DNA of 64,000 bases from Firmicutes bacterium HGW-Firmicutes-15. Its GTDB lineage: Bacteria > Bacillota > Syntrophomonadia > Syntrophomonadales > Syntrophomonadaceae. Below the pieces are notes generated by a model that had not been told where the DNA came from, searched no databases, and saw only the letters and a program-made list of their open reading frames with translations. Where the stretch lies: assembly GCA_002840245.1 (NCBI GenBank), contig PHAA01000026.1:24371-88370 (forward strand), written 5' to 3'. Of this stretch, positions 55,701 through 63,234 are shown piece by piece. Position 1 is the stretch's first letter; every line of letters begins with the position of its first letter. A program made the translations under genes and the position numbers.

Positions 55701-56218
55701 TGCAAGTGACCGAGAATCTAATCAAAGTCGGTAGTATCGCACAAACGACTGGTAACTTTACCGCTGACAATGCTCCCATACCTGCTGATAAGTATAAACC
55801 CGGATTTACACCAAGGTATTTTGTAGTAGATGCTTATTGGAACTCGGGAGTTAGATCTGCTGCTGATGGTGTGGCAGCAGTATGTGCAAGTAGTGCTTTG
55901 ACGACGGACGCCGGCTCAGACGGTGAGTTTAGTGCAGAAGGGGATGTAATTGATATTACGTTCAGAATTGGAAACGGTGCCTCAGAACCCGAGGTTTCTA
56001 TTATCAATACTGGTGGTTTATTAATTAGTGATTTCGATTGTGACGGGACATTATCAGAATCTGCCCCGACAATTTATGATGGTAAAGTTAGACTAACTTG
56101 GGAAGCTGGTGATTTTATTGGTGCAGAAGATGTAAATAATGTACATGTTAAAACCGATGCTGCAATAGTGAATAAATACACCGATGAGGGCGGAAACGTT
56201 ATTCTTTTACCTTCATAA
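52784..56218 (+). CDS. S-layer-homology protein with FecR domain
   Basis: A 1144-residue secreted surface protein. A signal sequence ends near VQAAS (residue 36). Three S-layer-homology motifs follow (about 48-90 with GIVKGYRDGGFHPGEGMTRA, 108-150 with GYLKGFPDGSFKPDDILTRA, 165-210). Residues about 225-440 match a FecR-type domain (GDTIKTGTNASASIFYPDGS, then MPWGVAAVRGTF). A proline-rich linker and coiled coil (470-550), a cadherin-like repeat (565-650) and a long beta-rich C-terminal part follow. It should bind cell-wall polymers and display its tail. GGCGGGAG precedes the ATG. Confidence 0.87.
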   Translation: MKTIRIGQKVPWYEIILIMICCSIFLFKLNPVQAASTAVSEKVPAAVKSQFSDVPSNDPNALYINFLAGRGIVKGYRDGGFHPGEGMTRAQAAVILVKAAGLETPAVNEIGFPDVNADHWAAVNIAAATKAGYLKGFPDGSFKPDDILTRAQGIALIMRLSTQKERPPLPALKDIDQSHWAAGEMAVALATEMIGLSADGKKVYPDAVMKRGNLARALGTLLTKDPGLYTVSLEGTIKDVKGDIKLTRQGTTTPLQNDNTILLGDTIKTGTNASASIFYPDGSSVLIKENTEINIKESIGRAYIKMDGSSGTSVENVDIDLKKGTVFGALASKHESTEKQSARANFPLLASLDSRQFIADNQAGQSPWYQTAQVKQVRMKVDMPWGVAAVRGTFISVIVNPDGTCKVSCLTGDAEVSGKIGNAVPLTGGKSSGIGQGGTAGTSGPMNAEDIKGFGDVQGWVINTAMQMDINKEAAPPPPAPAEILLEIPDKPLSEEKQAEQVTNMLNVVLKGMELSGIKLTDEVKNDLEKQLKELGQKLSKEAQEALDKLGTQQQNSSNGNSGGDTAAADPEVTDISLTATGGLQAGNANVAANAEIGTLSATGGTAAFTFELVEDTVTPANSADNELFAIAAGKLKVAGSALATAKDYKVTVKVTDSKGKTFAKGFTLTVAAADPAIVYDANNNVYKLTNVSTAMDYSVDSGANWENCLEATIVLEAVVEDGTELRVSPVENHDTYTIVGNFHEGILNERTEGYYLNAAKQSLSLNSQLFDETGYEAVVCNGGVAGTVEQYTSDGGQLDKPIIGGTALTTGSTPYVTFYNAVSKDYYLPVMASPIPEKPVNGVEVDGNVGVLAHLDKVMVGNTGGTLNGDYAVIWRVGGSQEIIDFPTNGNIEHTVTFGAGNMGTLAAGDQIGVAIQDGVSGNISEGMPIVTVAAAPDIAKLGIKKDTGSSDYELADASALSLVATDSKLYLQVTENLIKVGSIAQTTGNFTADNAPIPADKYKPGFTPRYFVVDAYWNSGVRSAADGVAAVCASSALTTDAGSDGEFSAEGDVIDITFRIGNGASEPEVSIINTGGLLISDFDCDGTLSESAPTIYDGKVRLTWEAGDFIGAEDVNNVHVKTDAAIVNKYTDEGGNVILLPS

Positions 56219-56361
56219 GAGTGGGCCGGGGGTCACGGGCCGCGGGTCGGACGGGGTCAGGCCATTGAGATATTGGCCAACAGAGGGGCGTTCCTTTTGT
56301 TGGCTCTTGAAGGACCGGGTGACAGGTTTCCTATCCCGACAAACTTAATAAAAAAGTCAAG

Positions 56362-56397
56362 AAACTCCGGGCAGGCATCATAGACTCCCGGAGTTTT
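56362..56397. terminator. Terminator after the S-layer gene
   Basis: AAACTCCGGG (56362-56371) and CCCGGAGTTT (56387-56396) form a 10-bp stem with T-rich flank on the plus strand. The 56221-56330 stretch before it is GC-rich and looks like degenerate intergenic repeat sequence. Confidence 0.7.
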
Positions 56398-56479
56398 CCT
56401 TGAGAAGAAGGTATACCATGCAATTGTGGCGACGTATTTTATCATTTGAGGGGAATCAAAAAAGTCATTGATATTGTCC

Positions 56480-57364
56480 CTATTTTAAGCTTGTGCTTGC
56501 ATATTGCTGTTGATATTGTGTTTTAGCTGACTGCAGTTGCTGAGTACCTTTGTCACATTGTAAGGCTAATAAAGAACAGTGTTTATCACAGCCATTGCAG
56601 AATATTTTCCCTAAATAGTCAGTCAAAGTAACATTAGTTCCGGCATTATTTGTGTCAGTGGCAATGCTAGTGGTTTGACCTGTACTGGTAGGGTACTCAT
56701 ATACTTTACCGTTGTTGGTCGATACAGTGTTATTCTGATGATTTTCTCTGGTTTTGGATGGTTGAACTTTCCTGGGTTCGCTGGGAGGTTCCCTCCGGAC
56801 TCGATCTGCATCGGCAGTGGTGCTGCTAGCGATTTGAGAATAGAATAGGCCCACCCCTAGTCCCACCCCCAGTACTACCGTACCCAAGACTATGGCCGTT
56901 TTACCTAAAGCAGGTGCTTTCAGCGCAGCGAATAGTTTAAGCATAGCATTTATTATAAAACGCCAGTGCATGATAATATGAACCCCGAAGAGTCCAAGGC
57001 AGAAGTACGAAACCCATTTATGCACAGTAACAAAGCTATGACTTATGCCAGCTGATTCAGAGACAAACAGCACCTGTGAAATCTCAATCCCCGTGGCTAT
57101 TATGGTCATAACACTAATAAATGATACGACATTTGTTACATAGAATAGCTTGGGCTTGGTTTTTAATATGGGGTTAAATAAATTTTTTGAAATGCTTTTA
57201 ACCCATGACCAGTTCAGAATAATATGGAATGTAAACAGGGCAGCGACGCTTAGCCCGAGGACTTCATGCAATGTCATTCCAGTATTCTTAGGATCAATCA
57301 TTATTAGAAATAAAATCATCATTACAATATCGAGTATTATCTTAGTTAGGGTTTTATCGTTCAT
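56480..57364 (-). CDS. DUF4405 four-helix membrane protein with cysteine-rich tail
   Basis: A 294-residue membrane protein. The N-terminal 170 residues hold four helices with paired histidines (TLHEVLGLS, TFHIILNW, TVHKWVSY, GVHIIMHW), a pattern like heme-b-binding DUF4405 proteins. A further helix (AIVLGTVVLGVGLGVGLFY) leads to a polar, low-complexity region and a C-terminal FCNGCDKHCSLLALQC cluster with four cysteines and a histidine. This may bind a metal, iron-sulfur centre or heme outside the membrane. Its role could be electron transfer. AAGGAG precedes the ATG. Confidence 0.78.
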   Translation of the reverse strand: MNDKTLTKIILDIVMMILFLIMIDPKNTGMTLHEVLGLSVAALFTFHIILNWSWVKSISKNLFNPILKTKPKLFYVTNVVSFISVMTIIATGIEISQVLFVSESAGISHSFVTVHKWVSYFCLGLFGVHIIMHWRFIINAMLKLFAALKAPALGKTAIVLGTVVLGVGLGVGLFYSQIASSTTADADRVRREPPSEPRKVQPSKTRENHQNNTVSTNNGKVYEYPTSTGQTTSIATDTNNAGTNVTLTDYLGKIFCNGCDKHCSLLALQCDKGTQQLQSAKTQYQQQYASTSLK

Positions 57365-57624
57365 GTAATTATACTCCTTCCATCTTAAGCTGCTAAATTG
57401 CGTAAGAACGAGTCTGATTTCTCTCGCTTATTTGTCTTACAATACTAATTATCCACTTGATGATTGAAACCATGCTTAATAGAAGCTGAAAATTAGCTTA
57501 ATATAATGATGTACATAACCGTTGGCTAGTTCTAAGGATAATACGAGCTTGAAATACTTATTTTTCAAATCCAAAACAAAGATACTACGAATATAACCAG
57601 TCAGTGTGTTATATTTAGTCGATG
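57365..57624. other. Upstream gap between DUF4405 and antitoxin genes
   Basis: AT-rich divergent region, about 260 bases before the operator at 57625. No gene or other structure was seen. Confidence 0.4.
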
Positions 57625-57659
57625 ATATTACGTAATAAATTATGTATAATATTACGTAA
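57625..57659 (+). promoter_or_regulatory. Palindromic operator/promoter of the toxin-antitoxin pair
   Basis: Two copies of the palindrome TTACGTAA occur 24 bases apart (ATATTACGTAAT and AATATTACGTAA) around a TATAAT at 57645-57650. This is the expected layout of an autorepressed toxin-antitoxin promoter. Confidence 0.7.
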
Positions 57660-57686
57660 GGAGTAATATATTAATGGGGAGATTAG

Positions 57687-57992
57687 ATGGAAATGAGTGT
57701 GGTTATGGATAAACCTAAATTTGATCAAGAACAAGTCATTACGTCTTCTGATATATCAAGAAAATATGGTGCCATACGCAGGCGGGCAAAAGAAAAACCC
57801 CTAGTCGTAACTGATAACGGCAGGTTCGATACGGTAATTCTTGATTATCACTTTTATGAAGCTATTTATTCTAGATTAAGCGAGCTAGAAGAGCAGGAGA
57901 AAATTCGGGACTTAAGTGAGCGACTGGAAGACCTAGAGAAAAAACCTGAGACTGGAGTGAACTGGAGAGACATACGGCGGTCAGGGAAATGA
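57687..57992 (+). CDS. Phd/YefM-type antitoxin
   Basis: A 101-residue protein with the Phd/YefM DNA-binding pattern (VITSSDISRKYGAIRRRAKE, KPLVVTDNGRFDTVILDYHFYEAI) and an acidic coiled C-terminal half that would bind the toxin. It overlaps the toxin gene by four bases (ATGA). The palindromes upstream fit autoregulation. Confidence 0.87.
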   Translation: MEMSVVMDKPKFDQEQVITSSDISRKYGAIRRRAKEKPLVVTDNGRFDTVILDYHFYEAIYSRLSELEEQEKIRDLSERLEDLEKKPETGVNWRDIRRSGK

Positions 57993-58366
57993 GTAAAGCT
58001 CGTTTTGAAGTAAAATTGGCTCCTGCTGCAGCTAGGGAATACGGAAAATTGGATAAATCGGTCATTAATATAGTAGATAATGCAATCGACAGGCTTGAAG
58101 AACGGGCTGATGAGATCGGAACCCTTTTAAACAACTACCAAAATACCAAACTGGCCGGGTGTAAAGAGATCAAGCTGAGAGATGCAGGTGTACGGATTAT
58201 CTTTAAAATAACCAACCATATAGTTAATATACTACAGGTTGTCTATATCTTAACTATTGAACAGCGCGATAAAGATCAGGTCTTTAGGATTGCGAATGAG
58301 CGCTATAAAGAGTATAAGAAAGATCCGACGGAGGCACTTAAAAAAGGGAAGGGACGAATAAAATAA
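57989..58366 (+). CDS. RelE/ParE-superfamily toxin
   Basis: A 125-residue protein beginning with the RelE pattern FEVKLAPAAAREYGKLDKSV, followed by the strand GVRIIFKITNHIVNILQVVYI and a basic C-terminus. Such toxins cleave mRNA on ribosomes or block gyrase. It is coupled to the antitoxin gene upstream. The longer-than-usual charged tail (KEYKKDPTEALKKGKGRIK) is noted. Confidence 0.85.
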   Translation: MSKARFEVKLAPAAAREYGKLDKSVINIVDNAIDRLEERADEIGTLLNNYQNTKLAGCKEIKLRDAGVRIIFKITNHIVNILQVVYILTIEQRDKDQVFRIANERYKEYKKDPTEALKKGKGRIK

Positions 58367-58456
58367 CACATCAATTCCCGGTGGGAAAGCTGTCAATAAA
58401 ACTGTCAGCCAACAAAAATAAGTACCTTTAGTGCTAATAAAGTGCCGATTACCTAA

Positions 58457-58500
58457 TGGTACGCCGGAGAGGAATCGAACTCCGCACCTTTTTCCGGATT
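58457..58500 (-). other. tRNA 3'-end remnant
   Basis: On the minus strand the sequence ends GTTCGATTCC...CCGGCGTACCA, with a T-loop and CCA tail. The matching 5' acceptor arm (ACGCCGG) is absent upstream and the T-stem has mismatches, so it is not a working tRNA. It may be an old attachment-site copy left by an integrating element. The rest of 58367-58759 is AT-rich without genes. Confidence 0.5.
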
Positions 58501-58564
58501 ACTAAATATAAGATCTCTGCAAACAACTATTTGTTTCACCAAGTCCCATTTAATAACGTGAAGT

Positions 58565-58610
58565 AATATAGGAAGCGCTACAAGAACACTTATGTAGCGC
58601 TTTCTATATT
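58565..58610. terminator. Strong hairpin in the RHS remnant region
   Basis: AATATAGGAAGCGCTACA pairs with TGTAGCGCTTTCTATATT (one mismatch) over a 10-base loop. It may terminate either strand. Confidence 0.55.
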
Positions 58611-58759
58611 TCCTTATATTTATATTAATTTACAGCTTTAATTCATTAAATTAATATAAGAGAACAACAAAGGCACCTAAATGCACAACAAACAGATATT
58701 TTGTCGGTATTTAACTAAAGGGGAATATAGCATTTTATAGAACAACATATTCTGACTGA

Positions 58760-59458
58760 AGTCGCTTAAATATTAGAGCTAAATACTATGATCCCTAGGT
58801 GTAAAGGTTTATATCGAAGAATAGTGTAGAAGGTAATATTACTAATCCGCTAAGTTTGAATCTTTATACGTATTGCTATAATAATCCCATCAATCATTGG
58901 GATCCAAGTGGGCACTCTGTTTTAGGTAGTATATTTGGCTCAGTTGTTTCTTCAATGGTTAATGCTACTAGCAGTATTTCAAGTGGAAGTTCAAGTAGTG
59001 AATCAGGGGGAACGAGTTCGACATATAACGTTCCTACTCAAATTATTTTGGGTACCCATCTTGGTTTGGTTGCGAGCAATGATAATAAATATATGAATTT
59101 TAATAATATACAAAAAACACTTTCTTGAACGTGGAAATACCTAACTTCCAAAGAGGCTGTAAAGGCTTATGAACAGACAGGAGGATCAATTTTAATAGCA
59201 TCCGCAGTGGGTTACAATATTGTAGTTGTTGCATCAGCTACCACAATAGCTGATGCAATTGCCACTGCTGGTTCTTTATCTTATGACATATTATCCTGAA
59301 CTTCAAGCACTACTCCAGGAGGGGCATTGTACACAAAAGGAAATCAGTTGGTATTTGAAGACAGTTATATAAACCCAAATCAGCCGACTTATATAATTGT
59401 TATTAATGATCTGCAATATAACAAGAATTCATGGTTTGATAAGCGCCTTAATAAATGA
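58760..59458 (+). pseudogene. Decayed RHS-repeat gene, C-terminal end
   Basis: The RHS core signature can be read in one frame as LNIRAKYYDP, two stop codons (TAG 58796, TAA 58802), RFISKNSVEGNITNPLSLNL, YTYCYNNPINHWDPSGH and then a variable C-terminal module. Further in-frame TGA codons occur at 59126 and 59297; the frame ends at 59456-59458. The stops of all three kinds show it is a remnant of a polymorphic-toxin protein, not a recoded gene. The variable tail (SILIASAVGYNIVVVASATT) contains a hydrophobic stretch. Confidence 0.75.
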
Positions 59459-59530
59459 TGGTTTGAGTAAGGGATGAACAATATTTAATTGATAAATATG
59501 TATTCTTGTATGGAGGTGTAAATTTTGGTC

Positions 59531-59656
59531 ATGTTTGCTACCTTATTACCTCAGCAATATGATTGGTTAAACAATAAGGATTGGGTTTGGCCAATTTATT
59601 TAGTTATTATCTTTGCAATAATTATATATTCAAGACGCTTCAACAAAAAAGATTAA
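59531..59656 (+). CDS. 41-residue membrane protein, possible immunity protein
   Basis: ATG 59531 (or an in-frame TTG at 59525, 6 bases after GGAGGTG) to TAA 59656 encodes a small protein rich in tryptophan with one helix (WPIYLVIIFAIIIYS) and a basic end. Its place right after an RHS toxin module is where immunity genes lie. A terminator follows immediately. Confidence 0.55.
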   Translation: MFATLLPQQYDWLNNKDWVWPIYLVIIFAIIIYSRRFNKKD

Positions 59657-59657
59657 G

Positions 59658-59700
59658 AGCAAACAGGAGAATGGTTAAACAGTTCTCTTGTTTGCTATCG
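59658..59700 (+). terminator. Terminator after the RHS remnant
   Basis: AGCAAACAGGAGAA pairs with TTCTCTTGTTTGCT across a 9-base loop. The T residues lie within the stem end. Confidence 0.65.
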
Positions 59701-59712
59701 TACAAATGAAAC

Positions 59713-59741
59713 GGGAGGGAACTCTCAATAAAGTCCCTCCC
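59713..59741. other. Short GC-rich inverted repeat
   Basis: GGGAGGGA (59713-59720) and TCCCTCCC (59734-59741) are perfectly complementary with a 13-base loop. Possibly a terminator for the minus-strand tRNA-Ala. The rest of 59742-59897 is AT-rich without features. Confidence 0.45.
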
Positions 59742-59897
59742 ATTGCTTAAAGTTCAGCTTGATCTCTTAGGATAGTGTTTTCTATAAGAAGACCGTCTTT
59801 TTAACTGCTTGATTACTAGGGATGCTTATTATTTACAGTGGGTTGGTAACCTTTTTTTAGTGCGTTGCTACAAAAGGAATTTATAAATACCTTCAAA

Positions 59898-59973
59898 TGG
59901 TGGAGACGAGGGGACTCGAACCCCTGACCCCCTCGTTGCGAACGAGGTGCTCTCCCAGCTGAGCCACGCCCCC
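59898..59973 (-). tRNA. tRNA-Ala(CGC)
   Basis: On the minus strand: GGGGGCG acceptor, D-arm GCTC..GAGC, anticodon stem CCTCG/CGAGG enclosing TTCGCAA (anticodon CGC), T-arm AGGGG-TTCGAGT-CCCCT, acceptor CGTCTCC with two G-U pairs, discriminator A and encoded CCA. 76 bases. Confidence 0.96.
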
Positions 59974-60040
59974 ACAGCAAGTGATATTATATCATATATT
60001 TAAGCAGAAATGCAGTAGTGTTTTTGTAATAGAGTATTGA

Positions 60041-60532
60041 TTAAGAAGGGGAATATGACTGTTTATCCCACCAGTCTTCAGTCAATGAATCATAAATCTT
60101 CTCCATCTCTTCCAGGTGATTCATCTCCCATTCTGCAAGGTATTCATAGAGAGAGCGCGCTGCTGGTAAAGTAGTGGAATGAGCGGCTTTGCTATAATAA
60201 TCCATTGAGGCTTTCTCCATTAAGATGCCTATGTGAAAAACTGATATTTCCATAGAATTGTCAGTAACCATTGAATCTACAGCATTAAATATCCTGAGTG
60301 AAGGCACACCCTGCAAATTCTTAACGTCGAAAGAATAATCCTGACCTGCAAGGATTTGATCCATCATACCCCTTAGCATTTCCTGGTGCCTTTTTTCATC
60401 CTCGGCCAGGTGGAGAAAATCATTACTGGTATCAGGATTTTTAGCGTTTTGGGCTGCGTTTTTATAGAATTTCTCGCCTTCTATTTCGTTTAGAATGGCA
60501 GTTTTTATAATTTTTAAATCGTTATTATCCAT
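60041..60532 (-). CDS. Ferritin-like/rubrerythrin-type diiron protein
   Basis: A 163-residue four-helix protein. The diiron ligand pattern is seen in NEIEGEKFY, AEDEKRHQEML, EKASMDYY and EWEMNHLEEM, i.e. the two ExxH motifs and two glutamates of the rubrerythrin/ferritin-like fold. No rubredoxin domain is present. It probably reduces peroxide or handles iron. CGGAGG precedes the ATG. Single gene next to tRNA-Ala. Confidence 0.85.
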   Translation of the reverse strand: MDNNDLKIIKTAILNEIEGEKFYKNAAQNAKNPDTSNDFLHLAEDEKRHQEMLRGMMDQILAGQDYSFDVKNLQGVPSLRIFNAVDSMVTDNSMEISVFHIGILMEKASMDYYSKAAHSTTLPAARSLYEYLAEWEMNHLEEMEKIYDSLTEDWWDKQSYSPS

Positions 60533-60613
60533 TTAATCAACCTCCGTTTCTTCTTACAGTCTTTCTTATTGTTACATATAAATGAAATAAGCATTCATAT
60601 AAATCTGATTTGA

Positions 60614-62011
60614 TCAACGTAAAGGTTGCGTTAGCTGTTTATTGGTAGCGGCCAATACCTCTTGTAATAGCGGGATACTGTCTGTTCCCAAATAGGGATC
60701 CTTTCCAGCTTGAATAGCCTTTATGGTAGCTTGAATAGGAACTACGCGAAACATTTGGCGGCCATTTATATAATATGGATGCATAAAAATAGGGGTATAA
60801 CTTACTCCGCTCAAATTTGTTTCACCCTGGTTGAGATCTTTGGTGAATTGCAATTTCAGGATTACACCGCTATTTCGCTCTACACCATTCTGGTTGCCCA
60901 TAGAGTTACCCATAGAATAAATAACAAATTTATCTTTACCGTTTATTTGCATGGTTTCCATAGGTTGAATTACATGCGGGTGACTTCCTAGGATAACATC
61001 GGCGCCTTTTTCGAAGAATTCCTTAGCTAGTTTTCGCTGTTGTTCAGTTGGATATGGGCTGTATTCGACTCCCCAATGCAGAACTAGTACTAGCAGATCC
61101 ACTTCAGGACGGAGGGCTGAGATATCGGAAATGATTTTATCTCGATCCAATAAGTTGTAGAAATAGGGTTTATCTTGGGGAAGTGGGATACCATTAGTAT
61201 CATAACTGTAAGCTAGGTAACCAACTTTAACCCCCCGAATATCTTTAACAAGAAAATTACGTTTTTCTTCAGGGGTCTTAAAGGTTCCGGTGGTGTCAAG
61301 GCCTGCCTGGCGGAGCACATCCAAAGTGCGTAAAGCTCCTGAGTAGCCACGATCCAGTGTGTGGTTGCTGGCGGTTACTGCTAGGTCAAATCCGTTATTC
61401 TTTAAAGCATTGGCAATGCTATCAGGACTGTTAAAAACAGGGTAACCGGTATAGCCTGATGCGGGCCCCGCTATTGCTGATTCCAGGTTTACAGAAGAAT
61501 AGTCTCCTTCTTCAATAAGTTTTTTAATCGGTGCAAAGAGGTGGTCGTAATTATAAGAATCACCCTGCTTTCCAGAAGCAATCACGGTATTATGCATAAG
61601 AATGTCACCAGTTGCGGTAAGGGTTATAGTTTCCTGGGCACTTGTCACAGGCGGGACTGCTCCAACTTCTGGGACAGTAACAATCATATAGTGCTTGGAA
61701 TACTTACGACTCCCAGCAGTAAGTAATTGTCCATTTTTAACGAATACGATTCCCGCGCCCATCTGATCTCTATAGGTCCACCCTCGGTTTTGCATCAAAG
61801 AAATAAAGGGATCGATTCCGTCTATGGTTTTAACTAAATATTTATCTGGGCTTTGGGAGATAGCTTCAACATCAGCATTTTGTAAAGCCAGCCTTATTGC
61901 GGCTGAAGCTAATGCAGTCGGATTAACCTCCTGATACAGCCAGCTGTAATTGAATAGCATACAGGTCAGTACTAGGACCGGTACAAGAAATAATAGAACA
62001 AGCCTTCGCAA
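60614..62011 (-). CDS. CapA-family (poly-gamma-glutamate/PGA_cap) metallophosphatase-like protein
   Basis: A 465-residue exported protein. An N-terminal hydrophobic helix (LVLLFLVPVLVLTCMLF) is followed by a lead domain and the CapA domain from about residue 130: ATGDILMHNTVI, VNLESAIAG, TASNHTLDRGYSG, LVLHWGVEY and GSHPHVIQP, which carry the metal-binding residues of this phosphatase-like fold. The TTG at 62011 is preferred because AGGAGG lies 8 bases before it. Relatives act on cell-surface polymers; the target is unknown here. Confidence 0.85.
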   Translation of the reverse strand: MRRLVLLFLVPVLVLTCMLFNYSWLYQEVNPTALASAAIRLALQNADVEAISQSPDKYLVKTIDGIDPFISLMQNRGWTYRDQMGAGIVFVKNGQLLTAGSRKYSKHYMIVTVPEVGAVPPVTSAQETITLTATGDILMHNTVIASGKQGDSYNYDHLFAPIKKLIEEGDYSSVNLESAIAGPASGYTGYPVFNSPDSIANALKNNGFDLAVTASNHTLDRGYSGALRTLDVLRQAGLDTTGTFKTPEEKRNFLVKDIRGVKVGYLAYSYDTNGIPLPQDKPYFYNLLDRDKIISDISALRPEVDLLVLVLHWGVEYSPYPTEQQRKLAKEFFEKGADVILGSHPHVIQPMETMQINGKDKFVIYSMGNSMGNQNGVERNSGVILKLQFTKDLNQGETNLSGVSYTPIFMHPYYINGRQMFRVVPIQATIKAIQAGKDPYLGTDSIPLLQEVLAATNKQLTQPLR

Positions 62012-62288
62012 AACAATTCCTCCTGGGATAATCAATAATATCGCTAATACTAGGAATCTAAGTAATATCAGATTATTGTGATTATACTACTTTATCGCTT
62101 CAATCTGTGGCGAAACTAAAAAAATGCCTAACAGACTTAGCGAAAAATAGGACTTGTGGTACAAACAAATGGGGACTAATAATAATAAATAAGGCGGAAT
62201 ACACGAGGATTTTTTGCGCTAGACAAGGTGTCAAAGCGCAGTTATACTGGACGTATTACAACATTAATAGCAAACATAAGGGAGAATA

Positions 62289-62418
62289 AGTAGTACCCGC
62301 ATCCTTAATAGTGACCAACGGGAACATCAGTGTACCCGCAACCTTTATCGCGACCATCGGGAGCATCAGTAGTACCCGCAACCTTTATCGTGACCATCGG
62401 GAGCATCAGTAGTACCCG
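62289..62418 (+). repeat. Three and a quarter tandem copies of a 40-base repeat
   Basis: Units at 62289-62328, 62329-62367, 62368-62407 and the first 11 bases at 62408-62418, starting AGTAGTACCCGCAACCTTTA and ending ACCATCGGGAGCATC. Units 2 and 3 are nearly identical; unit 1 is more diverged. There are no spacers. The rest of the 62012-62516 gap shows no credible gene; a 60-codon frame at 62107-62289 has no ribosome site. Confidence 0.85.
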
Positions 62419-62516
62419 AAGGGTGAAGGGTGCAAGCTTTGAAAACGAAGTGTAGTGCGAAAAAGACCGGAGTAAATGATTGGTTTATTCTATGATAGAA
62501 AAGGAGGATTATACCG

Positions 62517-63062
62517 ATGAAAAATTATAGGCTTAATAAAGACGATACGGTATTAATTGTTATCGATTTTCAGGAAAAGCTGATGAAGGCTATGTCAAAA
62601 AGTGAAAAGGTTTATAAAAATACTAATTTATTACTGGCTGCGGCTGAGCAAATGGGGATACCAGTTATTGTTACAGAGCAATATCCCAAGGGTTTAGGTG
62701 CTACGGCAAATGAAATCAAAGATAATCTAAAGGAATATCAATATGTTGATAAAATGGAGTTTTCCGCATACTCAGGATTGAAGCAGATTTTATCGGATGC
62801 CGGCAGGAAAACTTTGCTGATAACGGGTAGCGAGACCCATGTTTGTGTTTTTCAGACTACCCGTGATTTGTTGGAAGATGGTTACAATGTTCATGTGGTT
62901 AAAGATGCGGTATGTTCCCGTTTCAAGGAGAATTATCTAAACGGCTTGGAACTCATGAAAGACATGGGTGCGGTTATTAGTAATACGGAAACCATACTTT
63001 TTGATCTATTAAAAGTAGCTGGCAGTCCTGAGTTTAAGGTGATATCGCCAATGCTGAAGTAA
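62517..63062 (+). CDS. Isochorismatase-family cysteine hydrolase
   Basis: A 181-residue alpha/beta hydrolase of the isochorismatase/nicotinamidase group. The catalytic triad is visible: Asp in VLIVIDFQEKLM, a lysine after VDKMEFSAY, and the cysteine of GSETHVCVFQTTRDLLEDG. Many such proteins hydrolyse amides or have unknown targets. AAAGGAGG precedes the ATG. It stands alone before the EF-G gene and has its own terminator. Confidence 0.87.
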   Translation: MKNYRLNKDDTVLIVIDFQEKLMKAMSKSEKVYKNTNLLLAAAEQMGIPVIVTEQYPKGLGATANEIKDNLKEYQYVDKMEFSAYSGLKQILSDAGRKTLLITGSETHVCVFQTTRDLLEDGYNVHVVKDAVCSRFKENYLNGLELMKDMGAVISNTETILFDLLKVAGSPEFKVISPMLK

Positions 63063-63168
63063 CTTTAAGTGCATTACAATTTGACAAATGGATAAAAAGC
63101 TAATATGATATTAACTTGGGCGCTTTCCTAATGGCTATTAGATTATGGAATAAGAACCCGTGCTTTTT

Positions 63169-63205
63169 ACGGCACTACGATTAAGTAATGCCGTTAATTT
63201 TTGTT
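63169..63205 (+). terminator. Terminator of the isochorismatase-like gene
   Basis: ACGGCA..TAC and GTA.TGCCGT form a stem (63169-63194) followed by TAATTTTTGTTTT. It lies 40 bases before the EF-G start, so EF-G must have its own signal or rely on read-through. Confidence 0.7.
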
Positions 63206-63234
63206 TTCCTATAAGTGAGGAGTGAAAGGTAAAA

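Noticed and set aside
58457..58500. Complete tRNA gene on the minus strand
   Set aside because: No matching acceptor 5' arm or anticodon arm can be found and the T-stem has mismatches; only a 3' remnant is claimed.
58796..59458. Recoding of TGA (as Trp) in the RHS gene
   Set aside because: Two TGA codons occur in Ser-stop-Thr contexts, which first suggested TGG-like reading, but TAG and TAA stops interrupt the same frame upstream, so decay is the simpler account.
62107..62289. 60-codon frame downstream of the CapA promoter region
   Set aside because: GTG start without a ribosome site, unlikely composition, and it runs into the tandem repeats.
62289..62418. CRISPR array
   Set aside because: The 40-base units are directly adjacent with no spacers, and no cas genes are in the window.
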